Source of the DNA: Liopterus haemorrhoidalis
Taxonomy: Eukaryota > Arthropoda > Insecta > Coleoptera > Dytiscidae
Assembly (NCBI GenBank): GCA_963971575.1
Contig: OZ020611.1
Span: 243,250,654 to 243,314,653 of the forward strand
Reading direction: 5' to 3'
DNA length: 64,000 bases
Notes under the pieces: generated by a model
What the model was told of the DNA's origin: nothing
The model's database searches: none
The model's input: the letters and a program-made list of their open reading frames with translations, nothing else
Part shown: in pieces, positions 43,516 through 54,595 of the stretch
How positions within the stretch are numbered: position 1 is the first letter of the stretch
How the letters are laid out: each line of letters begins with the position of its first letter
Translations under genes and position numbers: made by a program

Positions 43516-44547
43516 ATGAATTTTTCTAACTCAGAAAATGTTGATATGCTAGATGTGTATTTTCGAAGTTTAAAAAATAAACGCATAGCTGCAGAACTTT
43601 ATCGACAAGAATATCCACATCGCCGTCATCCAAGTGAATCGTTTTTGTGAAACTAGTAAATAAACTACGAACAACAGGTTCGTTTGAAAGAAGAAAAAGA
43701 AATATCCCAAATGAAGATGATGTGAAAATTGATGTACTTGCGCTTTTTGAGGCCAATCCCAGAATTTCCGTTCGCGACGCAAGTGTAGAGACAGGAATAA
43801 ACATTTTTAAAATTCACAGAATCTTAAGAAAACACAAGTACAGACCATATAAAATACAAACAGGACAAGGACTATTGCCAGGCGATTATCAACGTAGACT
43901 TGATTTTAGTGAATGGTTTTTGGAAAAAAGACGTGAGATCCAATCTTCTACGCAAAAAATTTTTTGGACTGACGAAGCTAGTTTTTCTAGATATGGACTT
44001 TTTAATAATAAAAACTGCCACTATTGGAGCATGGAACATCCTCATGAAATTCGGGAAACAAGACACCAGATTAGTTTTAAAATAAATGTTTGGTGCGGGA
44101 TTTTAAAAAACAAAATTTTTGGACTTTACTTTTATGAAGAAAATTTGACGGCTACATTGTATGCTGAATTTAAAAAAATGTTTTATACGATTTTTTCGAA
44201 GAGATTCCACTTGGAAATAGGCTTGGTATGTGGTTTCAACAAGACGGAGCGCCTGCGCATAACGCGAGAAGATGCGTTGATATTTTAAATAATACATTTG
44301 AGCGCCGTGTTATTGGAACAAATTGTTTAATTCGGTGGCCTGCTCGTTCTCCCGATATGACCCCACTTGATTTTTTTTATGGGGTTACGTGAAAGATTTT
44401 GTTTATAAAGAACCAGTAAACACATTAAATGAACTGAAGAATAAAATTGAAGCGGCAATTGAATCTTTATCTTCAGACCAAATAGAAAGGGCTACTTATT
44501 CTGTTTTAAAACGTTGTGAAAAAAGTCATTTTGAACATTTGTTATAA
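43516..44547 (+). pseudogene. DD41D-type transposase with three single-base frameshifts
   Basis: Starts MNFSNSENVDMLDVYFRSLK. The N-terminal helix-turn-helix includes AAELYRQEYPHRRHPSES and LVNKLRTTGSF, and a second DNA-binding part RISVRDASVETGINIFKIHR. Catalytic blocks are FWTDEASFSRYG (first Asp), MWFQQDGAPAHNAR (second) and ARSPDMTPLDFF (third), with 41 residues between the last two. Ends RCEKSHFEHLL. The frame shifts at about 43638-43645, 44184-44195 and 44371-44379. Each is a T run one base short, and the frames join exactly if each gained one base (345 codons including stop). No other stop is present. It belongs to the broad IS630-Tc1-mariner superfamily. Confidence 0.85.
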
Positions 44548-44565
44548 AAACACAATAAAAATAAA

Positions 44566-45966
44566 AAATTGATGTGAAGTGTGAATTTTCACACATTTCA
44601 GGGTTTTGCAGGTATTTAGTAACTGAATGATGATTATTTGGGATGCCAAAACAAATTTTATGTCAAAATATTTTTTTATGAATTTTAATTCGAATGCCTA
44701 ATACCATTATTTAAGTTTCTAAATATGTGCAGTTTTTTTTTTACATAGCAAGATTCATTAAGATTTTGGAAATTGCGATGGCTTCTATTGGTGGCTTAAA
44801 TCATTAGCCCCGCCCTCTGATTTCGTATACATCAAACATAGCATTAAATTATAATTTCATTATTTGGGATGCCAAAACAAATTTTATGTTAATTTTTTTT
44901 TAATTAAATTTAATTCGAATGCCTAATACCATTATTTAGTTGTTTAAGTCATAAACTCCGCCCCTATGATTTCGTATACATTCAAACATAGAATTAAATT
45001 ATAATTTCAACACTTCCCACTAGTTATTAAATTTACGCTTTTAAAAATTAAATGCAACATTTACCAAAATATAACTAGAATTTTGACGTAATAATTTAAA
45101 CAAAAGAAAACTGCAAAAAATAAAAAATAAAAAATTTAAAACTGACAGGATTCGAACTCTAGTTCGCAAGTTACCTGTTTAGCAAATTAGAAAACCAATG
45201 ACTAAACGCACATCGCTATGAGCACTGGCTTATCTATTAGGTTACATAGCGAATTAAATATTTAACATATTTTGGTTAAAAACACAAAAAATGCATTATT
45301 TTCTGAAAACATAATCTGAACAAAAATTCCTGTTGTACTATTCCGGTTCACACCAATGTACATTACTTCGATTTTTTTCAGATTTTTAGTTTAAACCATC
45401 TGGGCTACAGGGTGTGGGACAAAAAATTTTTTGCACAATTTTGGCAAAAATCGCGTCAAAATAATTTATTTAGCAAAAATAAAATTTTGATCGTTAATCC
45501 ACGTACTAAGGGCTTTCATTTGATACCCTACTCAGAATTTAAAAAAAATATTTTTTTTTCGATGAGCACATATTTGTTTATATTTTTAGGGGTATGTGTT
45601 TTTTAGATGTTTTAACATGTTGAAGGAAGATATTTTAGCATCGTCTAAATATTTTATTAGGGTAGTTTCCTGGATGGTTTACTTTATTTCATATTAAATA
45701 TCAAATTTATATCAACTTTTTTTTCTTCTTTTGTGTTTCTGTCATTTTGGAGGCATTCATAAATAACTGAATTGGTATACTTTCTATTTACGTGCTCATC
45801 GAAAAAAAAATATTTTTTTTTCGATGAGCACATATTTGTTTATATTTTTAGGGGTATGTGTTTTTTAGATGTTTTAGTATTTTTCCTATGTGCGGGTCAA
45901 AAAGTTGTATAAGCATGCCAAATTTCAACTCTCTAGGTTTAGCCGTTTGGCTACAATTTTTACCGA

Positions 45967-46013
<47 letters not shown>

Positions 46014-46064
46014 GCAAAATGACGGTATAAGGGTTTTTTGGTCATACCTACAAAACCCTAATTA
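44566..46064 (-). repeat. Composite repeat: family A + tRNA-like boxes + terminal block (copy 3)
   Basis: Minus strand. Right end CATACCTACAAAACCCT with a 13-unit (CTGT)n array at 45966-46015, then the family A body, tRNA-like boxes (about 45130-45240, B box GAGTTCGAATCC), TTTAAAAGCGTAAATTTAAT, a partial duplication of the AT-rich part (two GATTTCGTATACAT stretches at about 44820 and 44970), then AATACCTGCAAAACCCTG and the GTGTGAAAATTCACAC hairpin. A rearrangement interrupts the family A part at 45618-45829. Confidence 0.7.
45618..45829. repeat. Fold-back insertion related to 46447-46622
   Basis: 45618-45790 is the inverted counterpart (about 95% by eye) of 46447-46622, which lies outside the transposon. 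It is followed by a perfect palindrome GTGCTCATCG(A)n...CGATGAGCAC at 45791-45831, and the 55 bp before it (about 45560-45617) is repeated directly after it (45829-45882). This looks like template switching during repair, or insertion of a further repeat copy. Confidence 0.6.
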
Positions 46065-46446
46065 TCGTTTAATAATAATAGTTACAATTGTTTTAGTTAA
46101 TTTTTAGTCATGGCTCACTATTATTTTTTCGACTAGGTGTATAAAAAAGTGCCCGCCATTTTACTTTTTAATAATGTAACATATGGATTATTTTACATGA
46201 TTGTAAAGCAAATTGATGTACTTTTCAAATTTGTAAAAAAAATTAGTATGTTCCGTATGTCCTGATATTAATTACTAATAAACCGGAAGCGGTATCATGA
46301 ATGTACATCCGTCATCAAGTAGCTTACATGTTGCTGTATAAATCATGTTATATGAAATAAATTACTAACTTAATAAATAAGCGAGATATTTGCTGGGTCC
46401 ACTAAAATATAACAACCTGTATATATTATTCTTTGCATATGTAAAA

Positions 46447-46622
46447 GTAAATAGAAAGTATACCAATTCAGTTATTTATGAATGCCTCCAAAATGACAGA
46501 AACACAAAAGAACAAAAAAAAAGTTGATATAAATTTGATATTTAATATGAAATAAAGTAAACCATCCAGGAAACTACCCCAATAAAATATTTAGACGATG
46601 CTAAAATATCTTCCTTCAAAAT
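46447..46622. repeat. Inverted counterpart of 45618-45790
   Basis: Sequence from ACTTTCTATTTAC (complement) to GGAAGATATTTTAGCATCG (complement) matches 45618-45790 in reverse. It lies just outside the right terminus of the DD41D-type transposon. Confidence 0.7.
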
Positions 46623-46624
46623 GA

Positions 46625-46985
46625 AAATAATACAAATTTTTTTGCTCGAGGGAAAAATAGCGTGTAAAAATTTATTTAAAGAACTCTACGGGTTGTATTT
46701 TTTCTTCTGAAGTTCGGATATTAAATTTTTAAGAAATCCAAATCAGATAAATTGGTTGGTATTATCCCTAAAAGATATGAGGGGAGCGATTTTATTTAAT
46801 TATTTATTTGGAAGTTGGTAGGGCTGAACTCCCACGACCTACAGAAGGGGATGACGAAAGGGTGGGGGTAATAGGGCTGGAAAGAGAAGTAAGGAGAGAT
46901 GGATGTGCAAGAAGGATGAAAGGAAGGAAAAAAGCGCAGATATTGACCGAAAAGGTATCTCAAGAATTTATTAGATATTTGTAGC
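46625..46985. other. Unassigned stretch
   Basis: No gene recognised. A purine-rich part at about 46850-46930 has G/A-rich strand asymmetry. Confidence 0.4.
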
Positions 46986-46989
46986 TCAT

Positions 46990-47215
46990 ATTTTCTGTTT
47001 TATGGTTATATATTTTAAAGTTTGGTAGGTATACTTGAGAATCCCTTATACCGTCACTAATGTGGCTCTTGGTCTATCTAACTCTGTCTGCAGTCTACCA
47101 GTCTGTCAGTCTGTCTGTCTGTCAGTCTGTCTGTCAGTCTGTCTGTCAGTCTGTCTGTCTGCCTGCCTGTCAGTCTATCTGTCTGCCTGTCTGTCTATCT
47201 GTCTGTATGGTAAAA
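46990..47215 (+). repeat. Repeat family A, partial, with (CTGT/CAGT)n
   Basis: Begins TTTGGTAGGTATACTTGAGA and CCCTTATACCGTCA, then a 47090-47210 array that mixes CTGT with CAGTCTGT and CTGC units, then GGTAAAAATTGTG. It ends next to the truncated mariner at 47268. Confidence 0.65.
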
Positions 47216-47267
47216 ATTGTGAAAATAAGAAAACTATTTTTTTTTTGTTTTTTATGCTTTTTTTAGA

Positions 47268-48452
47268 TGGCAATATTGAAATGTGTCATTACTATATTCG
47301 TAAATATGACATTTGTTATTGTCAACTGATTTCGAAGCTTATAAATTGACCAAATAGTTTGTTGACAGTGAGCGTTTAAAAAAAGTTTGTGAAAAAATGG
47401 ATATTACTCGTGATGGTTTTCGTTGGATGATTTTTTACGATTTTAGTAAAGGCCTAACCCAACAACAGACTGTTTACAATTGGTTTGTAGAATTTCGTCG
47501 TGGTCGTGCGTCCGTCAGTGATGAATCTTGTGAATGTCGACCAAAATCGGTTGTGATACAACAAAACATCGATGCTGTGGGTAAAATGATTGAAGAAGAT
47601 CAGCATGTGACTTACCGTGAGATAGAAACATCCTTTGGCATATCGCAGACTGCAATACATTCGATTTTGCATCAAAATTTAGCTGTGAAAAAGATCTGTT
47701 CCCGATGGATTCAGTATAATTTGACCGAAGCTCAAAAAAGGCTCTTATTGATTGGTGTAAAAGAATGCTAAAGAAAATTCAACCTAGGCACTGCAAAATC
47801 CGTATATAATATCGTTACAGGTGACGAAATTTTGATTTATTCATATGAACCGGAAACTAAGCATCAATCTATTGTTTGGATCTTCCAAGGTGAACCGAAA
47901 CCCACAAAAGTTGTTCGTTCACGAAGGATTTCTAGGAAAATGATCGCTTGTTTTTTGGGTTGTGCTAGACATGTCGCAACCATTCCTTTAGAAGACCGGA
48001 GAACAGTTAATACTGAATGGTATACAACAATTTGTTTGCCAGAAGTCATCGACAAAATCAGGAAAAACAACCAAAAACATTGCATCATTATTCGTCATGA
48101 CAATGCAAGCTCCCACACAGCACGTCAAACAATTGATTATTTGAAGGAGAAAATCGAAGTAATATCTCGGTGCTCGTATTCACCTGACTTATCCCCTAAC
48201 GATTTTTTTTTGTATTACACAAAAAATGCGTGGACAGCGATTTTCATCAGCTCAAGAAGCTGTTGAAGCCTTCGAAAACCATTTTTTTGAGATACCAACT
48301 TCAGAGTGGAAAAAAGGTTTCGAGAATTGGTTTGAACGCATGCAAAAGTGTATAAATCTTAAAGGCGAATATTTTGAAAAGCAATAAAACAGTTTGTACC
48401 ACAAAAAAATTTTCTTACTTAGTTTTTATAAAAACTTAAAAGGGAGCCCTCT
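47268..48452 (+). mobile_element. DD34D mariner, copy 4 (5' end lost)
   Basis: The 5' terminal repeat is missing, replaced by a T-rich junction with family A. The 3' end GGGAGCCCTC is followed by TA (48453-48454). The transposase starts at 47397 (MDITRDGFRWMIFYDFSKG), lacks about 17 residues after LTQQ, and shifts in an A run near 47738. The second part (47832-48266) keeps SYEPETK, RHDNASSHTA and SPDLSPNDFFL, but one residue is lost between the second and third Asp, giving a spacing of 33. Trp of GDETW is changed. Confidence 0.85.
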
Positions 48453-48504
48453 TATCATAATATACATCTATGTAATGAAACACAAACTATTGTAAGTTCT
48501 AGTG

Positions 48505-48853
48505 TCTTCTTCTTCTTCTTTGGGCACTATCAGTTAGATTGACTTTTGGCCTCACTCACATAAGCCCTTCATCTCGATCTATTCATCGTCAAGTCTTGCC
48601 AAGTACCCTGTATATCAATACTTGTCAGATCTTCGGTTAGCTGATCTCTCTATCTCTTGCGAGGTCTTCCCACTGGTCGACGGGTATTCAATCTTCCTTC
48701 CCATATCTTCCTAACCATTCTGTCCTCCATTATCCTCATAACGTGTCCTATCTACTGTAATCGTCTGCCTCTGAGTTCTTGGGTGATACCTAGCCTTGAG
48801 TACAGTTCTCGGATATCTTTGTTCTTACGGATTCTCCATTCACCATTAATTTG
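48505..48853 (-). pseudogene. RTE/Jockey-like retrotransposon ORF2 C-terminal fragment
   Basis: Minus strand. NGEWRIRKNKDIRELY leads to ELRGRRLQ.IGHVMRIMEDR, IWEGRLNTRRPVGRPRKR and GTWQDL. The R-R-L-x-W-x-G-H-V-x-R-M and G-R-P-x-x-R-W blocks are the C-terminal tail of endonuclease-reverse transcriptase polyproteins. It has a Trp-to-stop and another in RKRW. Cut on its 5' side by the Helitron at 48856. Confidence 0.8.
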
Positions 48854-48855
48854 AA

Positions 48856-49430
48856 CTAGCAGACCCGTTGCCAACAAAGTTAGCAAACTGATATCGAATA
48901 AAAATCAATATAAGCAGGAATCAATTATTAAAATTTGCATGATTCTGCGTATATTAACAAAACAAAAACGTTTCTTGATTATACCTAGGAAATCCTAAAA
49001 AGCTGCTTAATGCGTGTCGTTTAAAAATTAGTATCGGACCGGATACGGCTCTCGGGCCATATGTTGGACATGAATGGTATAGCTGTTTCTGATTATACCT
49101 AGGAAATCCTAAAAAGCCGCTCAATGCGTGTCGTTTAAAAATTAGTTTCGGACCCGATACTAATTTGTTTCAAGCGCTCGCCTACGTGCATGCGAAAGCG
49201 TATCAGCAGCACGGCGTGCTGCTGTCTCTTCAGGTGTTTCAAGTTCTCGCCTGCGCGCCTGCAAAAGCGCATCAGAAGCACGACGTGCTTCCGTCTCTTC
49301 AGGAGTCAAATAAATCTTGCGACGTACATATCTCTCCTTATTTTTCTGTCATACCATATCAGAATTATTTAATACCTTATTTAATCGCCTCTTTTTCGCT
49401 ATAGGATCTTCCATTTTTCTCAATTTATGT
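48856..49430 (-). mobile_element. Helitron remnant with Rep/helicase N-terminus
   Basis: Minus strand. The 3' end is ...GGGTCTGCTAG at 48856-48859 before a T, with a hairpin GCTAAC/GTTGGC 10-12 bases upstream. It inserted into the RTE-like fragment. A partly duplicated segment of about 114 bp (phrase GATTATACCTAGGAAATCC at 48977 and 49091) separates the end from the coding remnant at 49160-49414. The 5' terminus was not located. Confidence 0.6.
49160..49414 (-). pseudogene. Helitron protein N-terminal repeats
   Basis: An 85-codon frame with one stop (TGA, codon 22) starts MEDPIAKKRRLNKVLNNSDM and then has two or three copies of a 22-23 residue unit, TPEETEARRASDALLQARRR and ETPEETAARRADTLSHARRR. 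E-T-P-E-E-x-x-x-R-R repeats of this kind precede the Rep domain in many insect Helitron proteins. Rep and helicase domains are absent. Confidence 0.6.
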
Positions 49431-49711
49431 TAACTAAATATTTTTATAAATTAAAAAAAAGGAAATGTGTACTTTGAACCACACGTAAAAAAACAGTAAA
49501 CAAAAATTATTAAATGTAACATCAACTGACGCAACATTCTTTGATTAAGCCAAGGTACTGACTGCTCTGGTCTCGGTAACCGAGCTGCTGTCGGAGTACG
49601 TCGTTTCCCACCACTCAGTTCGTGACCCACCGCATAATGTAAGACCCGCTAGCACCCAGGAACTTAGCGTTACGTTAAGACACACAGGAATTAGGGCTTT
49701 TATATATATAA

Positions 49712-51154
49712 CTAGGTTATTACCCGTCAACAATGACGGATTTAAAATATAAAAATTTCAATTGTTTGTATGTGTATGAGCCAATCAAAGAGACAGGGTG
49801 TCCCCAGTTAGCCAATCACGAGAACCTTGGGAAAAATTGACGTCATAATGTTACCGACGCTACATACAGAAACTTGCTAATTATATAGTTTGATTATTTA
49901 TTCATGAACTTGTTAAGATGGGAAAACGATTCATTTTTACTCAGTACATTACATTTATATTGTTAAAACTAAAAGTAATTTGAGACGTTAATTTATGCCT
50001 ACGAAATCCTAGCTATTTCTATATATAATTATATTTCTAGATTCTTAGAGAATAAATCTGCAAAATATTGTTCATATCGGTTAAAGGATATAGGAGTGTC
50101 TAGAGTTTCTCTTTTATGCCTACGAAACCCTTAACATTTCTATATGTAATTTTATCCGCAGTGTCTTAGAGAATAAATCAACAAAATATTGTTCATATCG
50201 GTCAAAGGATATAGGATTGTCAAGAGTTTCTTGTTAATACTTACGAAATCTTAGACATTTAAGTATGTAATTATATTTGTAGATACTTAAAGAATAAATC
50301 TGCGAAATACTGTTTATATCGGTCAAAGGATATAGGAGTATTCTAGGGTTTCTTGTTTATGCCTACGAAACCCTAGACATTTCTATAGGTTATTTTATCC
50401 GCAGATTTTTAAATAATAAATCTGCAAAATATTTTTTATGTCGATAAAAGGATATAGAAGTGTTTAGAGTTCCTTGTTTATGCCTACGAAACTCTAGACA
50501 TTTCTATACGTTGTTTTATCTGCAGATTCTTAGAGAATAAATCTGTAAAATATTTTTCATATCGATCAAAGAATATAGGAGTGTCTAGAGTTTCTTATTT
50601 ATGACTACGAAACCTTAGACATTTCTCTATGTTACTTTGTCCGCAGATTCTTAGAGAATATATCTGCAAAATATTGTTTATATCGGTCATAGAATATAGG
50701 GGTGTCTAGAATTTCTTGTTTATGCCTACGAAACCCTAGACATTTCTGTACGTTATTTTATCTGCAGATTCTTAGAAAATAAATCTGCAAAATATTGTTG
50801 ATATCAGTCAAAGAATATAGGCGTGTCTAGAGTTTCTTGTTTATGCCTACGAAATCCTAGACATTTCTATATATTGTTTTATTCACAGTTTCTTAAAGAA
50901 TAAATCTGCAAAATATTGTTCATATCGGTCAAATCATATAAGAGTGTGTAGAGTTTCTTGTTTATTCCTACGAAATCCTACATATTTCTATATGTAATTA
51001 TATTCGTAGATTCTCAGAGAATAAATCTGCAAAGTACCTGTCGATTAGGAGACCTCAAGAGTCCCCAGTTAGCCAATCACGATAACCTTAGGAAAAATGA
51101 CGTCACAGTGTTACCCAGATCACTAACACACGATAGCTAATTATATATGTACGA
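49712..51154 (-). mobile_element. Non-autonomous Helitron with internal satellite, copy 2
   Basis: Minus strand. Starts TCGTACATATATAATTAGC after an A (complement of 51155) and ends AATAACCTAG before a T (complement of 49711). Same 3' hairpin CCGTCA/TGACGG as copy 1. It holds nine units of about 120-121 bp (phrase AATCTGCAAAATATT about every 120 bases from 50055 to 51030). There is a TGACGTCA palindrome near each end (49838 and 51098), as in copy 1 (11301 and 12747). Confidence 0.85.
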
Positions 51155-51943
51155 TGGGACCAAAGATTCTGCTTAAACAAATATGTACCAAAAGGCATAT
51201 GTAAAATAAAGTCCCGAGATGCCAATAACCGAGCTGTTGGAGCACCCCTAAATAAACCAATTTAAAACAAACAGGTCAAATCGTGAAATCACTGCTCATG
51301 AAATACATTCTCATCAAATTCCTTTTACGACTAAAAGTCATGTCTCGGGCCACTGCTTTGAAAATGACTCTAAACTAGTATGAAGTAACCGGTAATAACA
51401 AGTCTGTACTAGTTCAAAATATCGGTTCATTTTGCGATAGCGAAGGATCATTTAAACTTTCCTAACAGACGAGTCAACAGATAACGAAACTGAATTCTCT
51501 CTGTCCCAATATTGCAGTGTCTCAGTAGCCCAGTGGCAAGAAATACTCTACTCGAGATTTCAAAGAGATTCGTTAAGTTTATTAACAGATAAATATGAAA
51601 TCTTACTCCAATTCAGGATTGAGTTTGGAGAATATTCACTTGATAAAATCTTGTTATTCTTGAGTGGAGTCAAGATGGAATTACTCGCGGAAAAATAATT
51701 ATAAAAGATTTCATTAAAGATATCATTTTATTAATGAAAAAAGAAAAAAACGTTTTTAAACCAAAAGTGGTTTATCAGAATGATCTGGTTGTAATATTAT
51801 CTTTTAAACTCAAAGATATCCTATTCGAACCCTAGTCAAGAATGTAATGAGTGTTGAATCCAGACGTTTTTGGTCTGGAGGGGGGATTACATGAGGTGGG
51901 GGGGGGGCTTCATGAGCCTGAAATGAAGTGCTGAGGCAGGTTA
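51155..51943. other. Unassigned stretch
   Basis: No gene recognised. A G run is at about 51898-51909. Composition is moderate, without recognisable repeats. Confidence 0.4.
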
Positions 51944-52071
51944 TCTGGTCTATTCTCTAAGCAAGATGTTAAAATCTTAAGGTCAAAAACTGACGTTAAT
52001 TTTTTTAACACCATTTTAAACGTAAATGCTATGCGTTAAGCATATTGTTGTTGTCCGAAGAACTAACCATA

Positions 52072-52369
52072 AAATCAGGAGTTCCGCAAGGCTCTATTCT
52101 GGGACCCTTACTGTTCTTATTATTTATTATATTACCATAATACAGTTTCAATAACATCTGACAACAGTCTTTGAAACGATTCCGAGTCAGTTAAATATTT
52201 AGATATTGAAATTGAGCATTAATTAAAGTGAAATAACTGCACTGACGCCATTTGTAAAAAAATATCTAAATCAATTTTTGCAGTGCGTCGCTTAAAAATG
52301 ACAAGTTCTTTGTCAGGCTTAAAAACCTATTACTATGCTAGTTTCCATTCTATCATAAATTATAACATA
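52072..52369 (+). pseudogene. Non-LTR reverse transcriptase fragment, 5' part
   Basis: KSGVPQGSILGPLLFLLF opens the block. The catalytic YADD part is missing. Then ESVKYLDIEIEH and AICKKISKSIFAVRRLKMTS with LKTYYYASFHSIINYNI give the post-palm region. Cut at 52369 by a Helitron end; the C-terminal tail resumes at about 53054. Confidence 0.75.
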
Positions 52370-53053
52370 ACTAGGGGCCTCAGCCCGGCTACGCCGGCCT
52401 TCACCCCTTTCGTGGGGCCGGGGGCTACGTCCCCGGCCTGTGATTGAACCTGAGTTTATATCACTGTTACTTTTGGTAGTGATCAGTAGTAAAACTTTCT
52501 CAAAAACTGTGTTCCGTAAACTAATCGGTGACGGATTTTAAATTAGTACGGAATGAATAATCAGCTACGAGTTACTATGATTAACTTGTGGTAAATATTA
52601 TTAATAGCACTGCTTACTATTCTGATTACAAACTATGTAGATAGCACAGTTTTAGAATTTTATTTTGAAACATTACGTAATCATTTTATATAACAGCATA
52701 TAGTTTTTATCGGAGAGACTAAAATTTGGCAGCGGAATATTTGTACTGAAAAATCGATAGATTTTTCAGTACAAATATTCGATAAACCTGAACCAAAACT
52801 ATTTTCATACATTTCGAATACACCAATAAAGACGTTTCATCTTCTCTCCATGAAAAAATTTAACAATAAATACTTTGTCTCATCTCATAGCTGTAAAATA
52901 TTAAAAATACTTTTAGAACATTTAAAAAAATAACCAATATAAACACTTATTCAATTTTATGTATTTTTATACATTTCTGTAATTAAATTAACTTAAATCT
53001 TCCAGCAGTTTAACAATTTTTATGCAAATTAAAGCAAATTTAATCTTTATAGA
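52370..53053 (-). mobile_element. Helitron inserted in the retrotransposon
   Basis: Minus strand. The 3' end is ...GAGGCCCCTAG at 52370 before a T, with a strong hairpin (GGCCGGC-GTA-GCCGGGC) just upstream. That hairpin and the following CCCGGCC-rich 60 bp are the most GC-rich part of the region. The proposed 5' end TCTATAAAGATTAAAT at 53053 is a guess based on the TC start and on where the retrotransposon frame resumes. Confidence 0.55.
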
Positions 53054-53337
53054 TATATTCTTCGAAAAATAACCTCATATTTACAAATGTGTCTGCTATA
53101 TACGAAATAACATAAATTCTTTTAATACACTCTCTAAGACATAAATATACATTGGAAATACCTGGTCATAAATCCGAGCAATTTAAATCTAGCCTGAAAT
53201 ATAACCAAGTCATTTTATACAACAAGGTGTCTAAACATATTAAGATTACATCAGGCACAAGTACATTCAAATTCAAATTTAAAAACTTTTTGCTTGACCA
53301 CTGTTTCTATTCGGTCGAGGAATATTTGCGTCATTAA
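53054..53337 (+). pseudogene. Non-LTR retrotransposon ORF2 C-terminal tail
   Basis: IFFEK and PHIYKCVCYIRNNINSFNTL (about 53060-53135), then after a shift LRHKYTLEIPGHKSEQFKSS and LKYNQVILYNKVSKHI, then FKFKFKNFLLDHCFYSVEEY. This matches the L-Y-N-x-L-P...F-K-x-x-x-K-x-F-L tail of CR1/Jockey-like polyproteins. About 40 residues between this and the 52369 end are missing. Confidence 0.7.
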
Positions 53338-54165
53338 TTCAAATTTTTTTCTATAACTATCTATTTAGAAAAATCTAGTACATTTTCATATTTTCATATT
53401 TTGTAATTGTAAAATGGTAACTAGTTACAAGAAAGGATATTAATAATTACAAAATAATTTTCTAAAAATAAAATAAATGCACAATTTATTCAAATATAAG
53501 ATAAACTGTTAAAATGTAGTATATAAATTAATTAAATAAAAGTTGAATATAGTTATATTAAGTTAATCCGGAGTAAGTCCGAAAACGGTTCCGGTTCCGG
53601 TATGGTTGATTTCTGACAGCACTAATAAAAAACAGTTATTGGCGGTTAATCTTAATAATTAGCAGCGAACAAAATTCTCACGTTTCAACCTGTTAACACG
53701 AAACCACAAAACATTAATATTAAACACTTCAACAGGTGGAAATAATTCAAAAACAAATATTACATAAAACCATCACAACTCTCATATAACTTTTAATAAT
53801 CCATTAAGGTGGCTAATAGGCATAAACATGTAACTGCGTTGACCATACGTCCTGTATTATAAAGGAGAGTCCTTTATTTCAAAGCGATGTCCTTTAGATA
53901 TATTTATTTCTAAAAAATCTATTTATGTTCCTTATTATTTTTTTTGTCATTTAAAGTACAGAAATTTAGTTATAGATTCATTGAGACATCGAAGACATTG
54001 CGATAAATTTCGTTGTGGACGATTCTAGAAGAAGATGTTGGATTCGACAAGTTGTTTTTGAATTGTTCACTTTTTAATGTTGGTTTGTGTTAAGTCACAA
54101 AAACATGTTTTATGTGATTTTAGCCCGGATTTAAATAAATCCATTTCTGTTAAAAATGGATCTAA
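53338..54165. other. Unassigned stretch
   Basis: No gene recognised. A GGTTCCGGTTCCGGT motif near 53588 has a loose counterpart near 56955 (GAACCGGTAGCGGTAGAACG). Confidence 0.4.
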
Positions 54166-54429
54166 AGGCTAGTACACACTAGTAGACATGTTGCGCGATT
54201 CTGGTCTCTGAGACGTGTCTCAGGTTGTCTACGAGACATGTCTATAGACCAGTCCCCTTCTACGGGCCTGTTGCGAGACCAAAAATTGCAGGTCTAAAGT
54301 CTCGCGATCGGAATGGGAGACTGCATGCAACGTTAGACATGTTGCGCAACATTTTGACATTGTGGTCGTCACTCGGCGTCGACAGGCGAGACACGTCCTT
54401 GTCTGTCTCCAGCTACCGAGTGGTGTGAT

Positions 54430-54595
54430 TCGGTTATAATCGCTTCGCAAACCTCTGGTACCATTTTCGATATTGTTTGCTTAGATATTCTGAAGGTATA
54501 CACGAGGCTCGTGAATGAGTATCCACTTGCTAGGAAACGCAGTGTGACTGCTAGTCGAAGAGAAGCTGGGATGGTTTCTCTAAATTTTGTATTGC
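54430..54595 (-). pseudogene. Harbinger transposase helix-turn-helix fragment
   Basis: Minus strand. ETIPASLRLAVTLRFLASGY, then SFTSLVYTFRISKQTISKMV and PEVCEAII are the classical R-L-A-V-T-L-R-F-L-A-x-G...F-R-I-x-x-x-T-I-S-K-I-V-P-E-V-C block of PIF/ALP1-like transposases. It continues the protein begun at 55160-54930. The two pieces are separated by the element at 54596-54930. A separate set of GAGAC/GTCTC-rich inverted motifs at 54170-54420 may be this element's end. Confidence 0.8.

Larger units (their letters stand above)
42108..46419 (+). mobile_element. DD41D-type transposon with long terminal inverted repeats
   Basis: TA flanks both ends (42106-42107, 46420-46421). The right inverted arm (about 46085-46419, 335 bp) matches the left arm (42108-42176 plus 43157-43410), which is interrupted by a Helitron. 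Ends start CAGG(G/T)TGTTATATTTTAG. One transposase gene (43516-44547) lies inside. A composite family A/tRNA-like repeat (44566-46064) has inserted between the gene and the right arm. Without insertions the element would be about 1.8 kb. Confidence 0.85.
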
